A stretch of 7,120 bases of DNA from assembly GCA_025924275.1 (NCBI GenBank), contig JAICEH010000106.1:1-7120 (forward strand), in the 5' to 3' direction. Position 1 is the first letter of the stretch; every line of letters starts with the position of its first letter. The position numbers and the translations under genes are program-made. This DNA comes from Gemmatimonadales bacterium. GTDB taxonomy: Bacteria; Gemmatimonadota; Gemmatimonadetes; Gemmatimonadales; GWC2-71-9. Under the pieces are notes generated by a model that was not told the origin of the DNA, did no database searches, and saw only the letters and a program-made list of their open reading frames with translations. Shown here in pieces: positions 1-4,828 of the stretch.

Positions 1-1
1 C

Positions 2-135
2 CAGCCGCCCTCAGCCGTCCTCAGCCGCCCTCAGCCGTCGAGTCCAGCCGTCGAGTCCAGCCGTCCCGTCCAGCCGTCGAGTCCAGCCGTCCCGTCCAGC
101 CGTCGAGTCCAGCCGTCCCGTCCAGCCGTCCCGCC
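2..135. repeat. CAGCCG tandem array 1, 10-bp then 13-bp units
   Basis: Eleven copies of the core CAGCCG start at 2, 12, 22, 32, 45, 58, 71, 84, 97, 110 and 123. The first three are 10-bp units (CAGCCGYCCT). The rest are 13-bp units in two versions, CAGCCGTCGAGTC and CAGCCGTCCCGTC, which alternate from 45 onward and so form a 26-bp higher-order repeat. The last unit ends in CCGCC instead of CCGTC and runs directly into the stop codon (136-138) of the minus-strand membrane protein gene. The array may continue left of the window. There are no unique spacers, so it is not CRISPR. Function is unknown. Confidence 0.93.
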
Positions 136-567
136 TCACCTCCCGACCAGCCCGACCCACCACCCGAACACCGCCGCGTTCCACTCCGGCCGGAGGCAGA
201 GGACGAGCAGCACCGCACTCCCGAGGAGGGCCGCGCGCGACGCCCCGGCGGCGTCGGCCTTCCGCCCCATCAGCCCCACCGGACCCAGGTACACGCTCCC
301 CGCGAGCAGGTAGTAGAACCAGTCGTAGGTGACGTCCCCCCGCCGGGTCCACGTCGTCGCCAGCCACGCGACGTAGCTCGCCCAGAGGACCGCGAGCAGC
401 ACCCGCATCGCGAAGCCGAGGGGGGTCACGGCCACCTGGCCGGTGCTGCGCCGGCCCTGCGCCGGCGTCGACATCCGGTCGAGCGGTGCCGCCAGCAGGC
501 GGAAGAGCAGGGTGAAGACGACCGCGCTCGCGAGGAGCCGGGGCAGGTAGGAGAGGATCGGCGGCAC
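136..567 (-). CDS. small multi-pass membrane protein, unknown function
   Basis: I do not recognise the family. From the GTG at 567 the product is about 143 residues with three or four hydrophobic segments: near the N-terminus (ILSYLPRLLASAVVFTLLF), around residues 45-68 (MRVLLAVLWASYVAWLATTW), around 75-95 (WFYYLLAGSVYLGPVGLMG), and at the C-terminus (AALLGSAVLLVLCL, then an aromatic stretch ending GWWVGLVGR). It probably sits in the inner membrane. The frame stays open to an ATG at 873, but that extension overlaps the opposite-strand propeller gene. Between 567 and 657 third positions are often A or T, whereas downstream of 567 they are nearly all G or C, so GTG 567 is the better start. No clear Shine-Dalgarno precedes it; GTG 657 and ATG 474 are alternatives, the latter losing the first membrane segment. 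The stop touches repeat array 1. The reading frame is fairly sure, the exact start is not. Confidence 0.66.
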   Translation of the reverse strand: MPPILSYLPRLLASAVVFTLLFRLLAAPLDRMSTPAQGRRSTGQVAVTPLGFAMRVLLAVLWASYVAWLATTWTRRGDVTYDWFYYLLAGSVYLGPVGLMGRKADAAGASRAALLGSAVLLVLCLRPEWNAAVFGWWVGLVGR

Positions 568-670
568 CGGGGGACGATGCGGCGCGCCGGCAGCGCCGGC
601 AAGTGGCGGCGGGGAAACCGGCGCCGCACCTTTCCCGTCCGGACCAGGACCTCCCACCGGAACGCCGTCG
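568..670. promoter_or_regulatory. divergent intergenic region with a short direct repeat
   Basis: This gap separates the divergently transcribed membrane protein and propeller genes and should hold both promoters if the GTG at 567 is the true start. A 9-bp direct repeat GCGCCGGCA occurs twice back to back (584-592 and 593-601). Upstream of the propeller ATG, GGA at 659-661 is a weak ribosome-binding site with a nine-base spacer; AGGA at 646-649 is too far away. I could not identify convincing -35/-10 elements on either strand. Confidence 0.4.
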
Positions 671-1657
671 ATGCTCTTTCTCCTCGCCGTGGTGCTCCAG
701 GCCGCCGTCCCCGTGGGGCCCGGCCCGAGCGGGCTCCTCGTGGTCGCCAACAAGCGCGCCGCGACGGCCTCCCTCATCGACGTCGCGTCCGCCCGGACGA
801 TCGCCACCCTGCCCACCGGTGCCGGGCCGCACGAGGCCGCGGTCTCGCGGGACGGGCGCTGGGCGGTGATCACCGACTACGGCGCGCAGACACCCGGGAG
901 CTCGCTCACGGTGCTCGACCTCGAGCGGCGCGCCGTGGCCCGGACGGTGGACCTCGTCGTCTTCCGGCGGCCCCACGGCGTGGCGTTCCTCCCGGGCGAC
1001 TCCCTGGTGGCCGTGACGGTCGAGGCCGACCGGGCGGTCCTGGTAGTGCACGTGGGGCGGGGCGAGGTGGTGGCCCAGGTGGCCACCGACCAGCGCGGCT
1101 CGCACCTGATCGCCGTCGCCGCCAACGGCCGGCGGGGGTACACCGCGAACATCCCCGACGGCAGCATCACGGAGGTGGATCTCGTCGCCGGCACGGCGCC
1201 GCGCCGCCTTGCGGTCGCCACGATGACCGAGGGCGTGGCGGTGACCCCCGATGGCGGGCAGGTCTGGGTGGGGAGCAACGATGCGCACACGGTGACGGTG
1301 GTGGACACCCGCGCGTGGCGCGCCGTGGACACCATCCCCGGTACCACCACGCCCTATCGCATCACCATCACGCCCGACGGCCGGACGGCGCTGGTCTCCT
1401 ATCCCGGGGAGGATGCGGTCCGGCTGTTCGACACCGCCACCCGCGCCGAGCTCGCGACCGTCTCCATTCCCGGCCCGCGCGCGGGCGACGCGGCCCCGCT
1501 GGGCAGCACCGTCTCGGCCGACTCGCGCTGGGCCTACGTGGCGCTCGCGGCGCAGGACGCGGTGGCCGTGGTCGACCTGCATGCCCGCACGGTGCTCAAG
1601 TACCTCGACACCGGGCCCGGGCCGGACGGCATCGCGATCGCCGCCGCCGGCCGGTGA
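671..1657 (+). CDS. YVTN-type seven-bladed beta-propeller protein, probably exported
   Basis: The 328-residue product has a hydrophobic N-terminus (MLFLLAVVLQAAVPVG) resembling a signal sequence, though without basic residues, followed by repeats of about 42-50 residues. Each repeat has the form 'V.VVD...R.V..I..G..P..I..TPDGR.AYV': blades start near residues 21, 78, 121, 165, 207, 249 and 298. The last repeat lacks its outer strand, which the N-terminal strand SGLLVVANKRA can supply, as in closed seven-bladed propellers. Landmarks are VSRDGRWAVI (58-67), VTPDGGQVWVGSND (191-204) and ITPDGRTALVSY (233-244). Members of this YNCE/YVTN family are mostly periplasmic or surface proteins that bind ligands or partners; few have a known activity and no catalytic residues are evident. 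The gene overlaps the following dehydrogenase by 4 bp, so the two are likely co-translated. Family and start are fairly sure, role unknown. Confidence 0.88.
   Translation: MLFLLAVVLQAAVPVGPGPSGLLVVANKRAATASLIDVASARTIATLPTGAGPHEAAVSRDGRWAVITDYGAQTPGSSLTVLDLERRAVARTVDLVVFRRPHGVAFLPGDSLVAVTVEADRAVLVVHVGRGEVVAQVATDQRGSHLIAVAANGRRGYTANIPDGSITEVDLVAGTAPRRLAVATMTEGVAVTPDGGQVWVGSNDAHTVTVVDTRAWRAVDTIPGTTTPYRITITPDGRTALVSYPGEDAVRLFDTATRAELATVSIPGPRAGDAAPLGSTVSADSRWAYVALAAQDAVAVVDLHARTVLKYLDTGPGPDGIAIAAAGR
1654..1657 (+). promoter_or_regulatory. GTGA stop/start overlap, translational coupling
   Basis: The propeller gene ends at TGA 1655-1657 and the dehydrogenase begins at GTG 1654-1656. No strong Shine-Dalgarno lies upstream of the GTG; the nearest sequence is the GC-rich end of the propeller gene. 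Ribosomes terminating on the first gene probably reinitiate on the second, fixing their expression ratio. Confidence 0.75.
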
Positions 1658-2709
1658 TCCCCGGACGGCTCCCCCTCCCGGAGGCCGCGGCCGAATCGGC
1701 GGCCCGGCTCGGTCACGAGTCGGTGCAGTGCTTCGCCGACCCGGAGTCGGGGTACGCCGGGGTGATCGCGGTGCACAGCACGGCCCTTGGCCCCGCGGTC
1801 GGCGGCACCCGCGCCTGGCGCTACGCCTCGCTGGAAGCCGCCGCGCTCGACGCGCTCCGGCTCGCGCGCGGGATGACCGCCAAGAATGCGCTGGCCGGCC
1901 TGCCGTGGGGTGGCGGGAAGTCGGTGATCGCGCTGCCGGAGGGGGCGTTCGACCGGGAGGCGGTCTACCGGGCGCACGGTCGGGCCGTGGCGTCGCTCGG
2001 CGGCCGCTACGTGACGGCGCCCGACGTGGGCACCGGGCCCGACGACCTGCGCGCGATGCGGCGCGAGGCGCGCTGGGTCCTCGGCCTCGAGTCGGAATCC
2101 GCCCGCTCCGGCTGGTGGACGGCGCGCGGCGTCTTCCACGCCATCCGCGGGGCGCTCCGCCATCGCGTGGGCCGTGCCTCGCTCGAGGGCCGGACGGTGG
2201 CGGTCCAGGGTGCGGGCTCGGTGGGCGAGGCGCTCTGCCGGTTCCTCGCCCAGGCCGGGGCCACGGTCGTCGTGAGCGACCTCGATCCCGCCCGGGCCCG
2301 GAGAGCGGCCGGTCCGGGCGGCCGCACGGAGGTGCCGGAGCGGATCCATCGCGTCGCCGCGGACGTCTTCGCCCCCTGCGCCCTGGGCGGCGTGCTCGAC
2401 GCGGCGCGCATCCCGGAGCTCGGCGCCCCGGTCGTGGCTGGCGGGGCCAACAACCAGCTGGCGGAGGACGCGGACGCCGAGCGCCTGGCCGCCGCCGGCA
2501 TCACCTGGGTGCCGGACTACCTGGCCAATGCCGGCGGGGTGATCACGGCGGGCACCGAGCTCCTGGGATGGAACGCGGAGGACGTCCGGCGGCGGGTGGC
2601 GGCCATCGAGGACACCACGGTCCGGCTGCTTGGCCTCGCCGACGGCGAGGGCATCACGCCGCTCGCCGCGGCGGAGCGGATGGTGCTGCGACTGCTGGGA
2701 CGGCCGTGA
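1654..2709 (+). CDS. Leu/Phe/Val/Glu-type amino-acid dehydrogenase (NAD-dependent)
   Basis: Predicted to catalyse reversible oxidative deamination of an amino acid to its 2-oxo acid plus ammonium in the cytoplasm. The 351-residue product matches leucine dehydrogenase in length and layout. GGTRAWRYAS (50-59) precedes MTAK with K77 (substrate-binding Lys) and GGGK with K89 (catalytic Lys); their 12-residue spacing is that of K68/K80 in leucine dehydrogenase. D124 in TAPDVG sits 35 residues after K89, as the catalytic Asp should. A Rossmann domain follows: GAGSVG (186-191), with D209 after strand two indicating NAD rather than NADP, then GGANNQ (263-268) and PDYLANAGGVI (287-297). GTG 1654 is chosen because it overlaps the propeller stop as GTGA and gives the family N-terminus; the frame is open upstream but that stretch is antisense-like noise. 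Leucine, valine or phenylalanine specificity cannot be settled; the 350-residue length argues against classical glutamate dehydrogenase. Confidence 0.93.
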   Translation: MIPGRLPLPEAAAESAARLGHESVQCFADPESGYAGVIAVHSTALGPAVGGTRAWRYASLEAAALDALRLARGMTAKNALAGLPWGGGKSVIALPEGAFDREAVYRAHGRAVASLGGRYVTAPDVGTGPDDLRAMRREARWVLGLESESARSGWWTARGVFHAIRGALRHRVGRASLEGRTVAVQGAGSVGEALCRFLAQAGATVVVSDLDPARARRAAGPGGRTEVPERIHRVAADVFAPCALGGVLDAARIPELGAPVVAGGANNQLAEDADAERLAAAGITWVPDYLANAGGVITAGTELLGWNAEDVRRRVAAIEDTTVRLLGLADGEGITPLAAAERMVLRLLGRP

Positions 2710-2730
2710 CGACCGCGCCGGCGCCCCGTC

Positions 2731-2800
2731 CAGCCGTCCCCAGCCGCCTTCAGCCGTCCTCAGCCGTCCTCAGCCGCCCTCGGCCGTCCTCAGCCGTCCT
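2731..2800. repeat. CAGCCG tandem array 2, seven 10-bp units
   Basis: Seven units of exactly 10 bp start at 2731, 2741, 2751, 2761, 2771, 2781 and 2791. Consensus is CAGCCGTCCT; variants are CCGTCCC, CCGCCTT, CCGCCCT and one CGGCCG. The array fills most of the 93-bp gap between the convergent stops of the dehydrogenase (2709) and the CHAD-CYTH gene (2803). The plus strand is C-rich and G-poor and is the strand transcribed as the dehydrogenase 3' tail, which resembles a Rho utilisation region; that role is inference. The remaining bases of the gap (2710-2730) show nothing notable. Confidence 0.95.
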
Positions 2801-2802
2801 CT

Positions 2803-4245
2803 CTACCGCGCCAGGGTCACGTTGAGGTACGCCACCTCCCCCGTCACGTCGCGCAGCAGGAAGGGTCGGAGCCAGTGGGGGATGGCCGGCTCGGAGCCCT
2901 CATTGGGGAGCTCCACCTCCGCCAGCACCAGCGGGCGGTCGGTGAAGGCGTCCACCTCCCAGGTGAGGTCGCCCTCGGGCACTAGGTAGCGTCGCTTCTC
3001 CAGCCGCCGCCCCTCGGTGAGCGGCCACAGCGCGTCGAAGAGCCCGCGCTCGATCTCCTCCTCCAGCTCGATGCGCGCCCCGCCGCGCCCCGCCTTCACG
3101 GTCCGGTAGCAGCGCTCGCCGCTCTCGTCCCGGACGTGCCGCAGCCGCTCGACGATCACCTGCCCGGGGAGGTAGCCCTGCCGGATCGAGAGCGAGCTGG
3201 CACCCTCGGCCGCCGGCGGCAGGGTGGAGAGCAGGTACTTCCGCTCGATCTCGAGCGGGGGTCCGGTGAGGAGGCCATGCGACTCGAGCCGGGCCGCCAG
3301 CTCCCGCGCCTCGGGCACGACGCCGGCGCCGCCGGGCGAGAGCCAGTCGGTCGAAAGCCGGGACCAGGCCGCCACCTCGCGCTCCGACACCTGTTCCGCG
3401 AGCCATTTCACCCCGTCCACCGCGTCGGGCGGCGCCTTCCGCAACGCCCGCGCGAGCGCCTCCGCCAGCACCTGCGCGTCCCGGAGCTCGCCCAGGTCGT
3501 CCTGGAGGCGGGTGAGCCGACGGAGGAGGTCGTCGCCCCGGACCACCGGCGCGAAGGGCTCGACCAGGTAGCGGAGCCGGTTGGCGGGGATGCGGGCGCG
3601 GTGGGAGCGCTCCCGGTCGGCCAGCGTCACCACGCCCGCGAGGTCGTTGTCGAGGGCATCGGCCTCGGTACGGATTCCTGCCGCGGCGGCCCGGGCCAGC
3701 GACGGCGCGGGCACGCCGGTCACGTCGGTGGCGGCGAGGCGCTCCCGCGCCCGGGCGAAGTCCACCGCCGGGCCCTGCAGCACCTCCCCCTCGCGGTCCC
3801 GGAGCCGGTCCCGGCTCCGGGCGAGGCGGCGAGCCACCCACTCCGCGCCGGGGCGGGCCGGCGCGGGCGCGCGAAGCAGCTCGACGGCGAGCCAGGCGAG
3901 CTGGACGTCGAGGTCACGCCCGGGGGAGGTCGCGGCCATCAGCTCGCGGAGCTCGCGGCGGAGCTTCCGGGCGCCGCGGCCGGTGAGCCAGAGTCGGTAG
4001 GCGCGGAGCACGCTCCGCACCCGCCGGGCGGAGGTGCGGATGCGGTGCAGGGCGGCTGGAGCCGGCTGTGACGGCCGAGGCAGGCCGTCCATCCCAGCCG
4101 TCCCAGCCGCCCCAGCCGTCTCAGCCGTCCCAGCCGCCCCCAGTGCCGCCCCCAGTGCCGCCTCCAGCGCCGCCAGCCGCTCCAGCGCCAGGGCGGCGGC
4201 ACCGCGGTCTGCAGGGTGGTCGAGGAACTCGGCGGGGTCCGGCAT
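2803..4245 (-). CDS. CHAD-CYTH two-domain protein (polyphosphate/triphosphate-related)
   Basis: A 480-residue protein with an N-terminal CHAD domain and a C-terminal CYTH domain. CHAD (about 20-305) is helical and basic and binds polyphosphate in studied members: ALHRIRTSARRVRSVL with H67, RDLDV (110-114), SHRARIPANRLRYLVEPF with H215, and LQDDLGELRD (247-256). CYTH (about 331-480) starts with the signature EIERK (332-336), followed by IRQGYL (354-359), ERLRHVRD (366-373), a RTVKAG strand (381-386), LEEEIERG (394-401), EVDAF and LAEVELP, and ends VTGEVAYLNVTLAR. The acidic and basic residues are those of the triphosphate tunnel that hydrolyses triphosphate or related compounds with a divalent metal. 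The familiar order (E. coli YgiF) is CYTH first, so this order is reversed. Residues about 36-51 are encoded by CAGCCG repeats. ATG 4245 follows the padR stop by 12 bp without a visible Shine-Dalgarno, suggesting one operon. Confidence 0.92.
   Translation of the reverse strand: MPDPAEFLDHPADRGAAALALERLAALEAALGAALGAAGTAETAGAAGTAGMDGLPRPSQPAPAALHRIRTSARRVRSVLRAYRLWLTGRGARKLRRELRELMAATSPGRDLDVQLAWLAVELLRAPAPARPGAEWVARRLARSRDRLRDREGEVLQGPAVDFARARERLAATDVTGVPAPSLARAAAAGIRTEADALDNDLAGVVTLADRERSHRARIPANRLRYLVEPFAPVVRGDDLLRRLTRLQDDLGELRDAQVLAEALARALRKAPPDAVDGVKWLAEQVSEREVAAWSRLSTDWLSPGGAGVVPEARELAARLESHGLLTGPPLEIERKYLLSTLPPAAEGASSLSIRQGYLPGQVIVERLRHVRDESGERCYRTVKAGRGGARIELEEEIERGLFDALWPLTEGRRLEKRRYLVPEGDLTWEVDAFTDRPLVLAEVELPNEGSEPAIPHWLRPFLLRDVTGEVAYLNVTLAR
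4095..4191. repeat. CAGCCG tandem array 3 inside the CHAD-CYTH gene, 9-bp units
   Basis: Five CAGCCGYCY units start at 4095, 4104, 4113, 4122 and 4131, spaced exactly 9 bp, and are followed by degenerate copies at 4141 and 4153 (12-bp CAGTGCCG units), 4165, 4174 and 4183. A further relative, CAGGCCGTCCATC, lies at 4081. On the coding strand the pure part gives a three-residue Gly/Glu-Thr/Ala-Ala repeat (GTAETAGAAGTAG) in the loop between the first two CHAD helices. The unit matches that of arrays 1 and 2 and has the same orientation on the plus strand. Confidence 0.88.
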
Positions 4246-4257
4246 GGGCGGGAGAAT

Positions 4258-4611
4258 CTACCGCTCCGCCGCCCAGAGGCCACGCGGCCGGCCGTGGTCC
4301 AGGGCGCGACGCACCGCGGCCTCGTAGCGCGCCCAGTCGGCGGCCCGCCGGCGGAGCTCCTGCCGGCCCGCGGGGGTGAGCTGGTAGTGCCGGGCCCGGC
4401 GTCCGTGGTCCGACGGGCCCCACTCGGAGACGAGCAGGCCCTGCCGCTCCAGCCGGTGCAGGGCGGGGTAGAGGGAGCCCTCCTCGACGGCGAAGGCACC
4501 GTCGGTCACCAGCCGGATCCAGGCCGCGACCCCGTGCCCGTGGGTGGGCTCCCAGTGGAGCGCCCGCAGGATGAGGAGCTCGAGGGTGCCGGGGAGGAAG
4601 GGGAGGGGCAT
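4258..4611 (-). CDS. PadR-family transcriptional regulator
   Basis: A 117-residue DNA-binding protein of the short PadR type (winged helix plus a C-terminal dimerisation helix). The diagnostic parts are visible: LPGTLELLILRALHWEPTHG (6-25), HGHGVA (24-29), the recognition-helix block EEGSLYPALHRLERQGLL (43-60), and the wing ARHYQLTPAGRQEL (73-86) leading to a basic C-terminal helix. PadR proteins usually repress their own and an adjacent gene, sometimes releasing DNA on binding a small molecule; the ligand here is unknown. The gene sits 12 bp upstream of the CHAD-CYTH gene on the same strand and is divergent from glnN. ATG 4611 gives the normal PadR N-terminus, but the leader immediately before it is a pyrimidine-rich repeat on the coding strand with no Shine-Dalgarno, so initiation is unusual. 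It could regulate its own operon, glnN, or both. Confidence 0.93.
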   Translation of the reverse strand: MPLPFLPGTLELLILRALHWEPTHGHGVAAWIRLVTDGAFAVEEGSLYPALHRLERQGLLVSEWGPSDHGRRARHYQLTPAGRQELRRRAADWARYEAAVRRALDHGRPRGLWAAER

Positions 4612-4612
4612 G

Positions 4613-4652
4613 GGGAGACGGGGAGACGGGAAGGCGGGAAGGCGGGAAGACG
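4613..4652. repeat. 8-bp tandem array (GGRARRCG x5) at the padR start
   Basis: Five consecutive 8-bp units: GGGAGACG twice (4613-4620, 4621-4628), GGAAGGCG twice (4629-4636, 4637-4644), GGAAGACG once (4645-4652), then a degenerate tail to about 4664. It begins one base upstream of the padR start codon. On the padR coding strand it is C/T-rich and occupies the place of the ribosome-binding site. It is unrelated to the CAGCCG arrays. Confidence 0.9.
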
Positions 4653-4714
4653 GAAGGGAGGCGGGGTGGACGTCCCGGCGTTCCGTCGTCCCGTCTGTCC
4701 GAAGCTACCGTCTC

Positions 4715-4735
4715 TCCCCTAGTTCGACTAGGGGA
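4715..4735. promoter_or_regulatory. 21-bp inverted repeat, candidate PadR operator
   Basis: Perfect 9-bp arms TCCCCTAGT (4715-4723) and ACTAGGGGA (4727-4735) flank the three-base centre TCG. It is the most AT-containing palindrome in an otherwise GC-rich divergent intergenic region, about 100 bp from each start codon. Dimeric winged-helix regulators such as PadR bind dyads of about this size, so it is a candidate operator for padR and perhaps glnN. A hairpin reading is possible, but no poly-T follows it on either strand. Confidence 0.7.
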
Positions 4736-4776
4736 ACCCCCCTCCCCCCGGCCCGGGCCTTGCCCTAACCTCCGGG

Positions 4777-4803
4777 TGTCGCCGGGCGCCCGCCCCGGCG
4801 GCA
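4777..4803 (+). promoter_or_regulatory. stem-loop in the glnN leader
   Basis: Bases 4777-4786 pair with 4794-4803: a 7-bp perfect core (CGCCGGG with CCCGGCG) extended by one G-U and two further pairs, around a 7-base loop. It ends 14 bases before the Shine-Dalgarno GAGGA (4818-4822). It may stabilise the leader or influence translation. In sequence this GC-rich, such hairpins also occur by chance, so function is uncertain. Confidence 0.45.
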
Positions 4804-4817
4804 GGACCCCCGGCCCC

Positions 4818-4822
4818 GAGGA
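4818..4822 (+). promoter_or_regulatory. glnN ribosome-binding site
   Basis: GAGGA lies six bases upstream of ATG 4829 and is the clearest Shine-Dalgarno sequence in the window. It fixes the glutamine synthetase start. Confidence 0.8.
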
Positions 4823-4828
4823 CCCCCG

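Noticed and set aside
2..135. CRISPR array
   Set aside because: Units are 10-13 bp and directly tandem, with no unique spacers of normal length and no cas genes nearby.
568..873. N-terminal extension of the minus-strand membrane protein to ATG 873
   Set aside because: It would overlap the propeller start by about 200 bp, and third-position GC falls in the stretch just upstream of 567.
11..1582. 523-codon minus-strand frame, ending in a repeated peptide (DGWTGRLDSTAGR-like)
   Set aside because: The peptide periodicity only mirrors the 13-bp repeat read in three frames (39 bp). The rest is antisense to the propeller gene and compositionally abnormal.
577..1653. N-terminal extension of the dehydrogenase frame upstream of GTG 1654
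   Set aside because: The extension is Arg/Gly/His-rich noise in a second frame of the propeller gene. The true family N-terminus begins shortly after 1654.
1413..2825. 470-codon plus-strand frame across the propeller and dehydrogenase
   Set aside because: It is a third-frame shadow of both real genes; the translation is Arg/Pro/Gly-rich with no domain.
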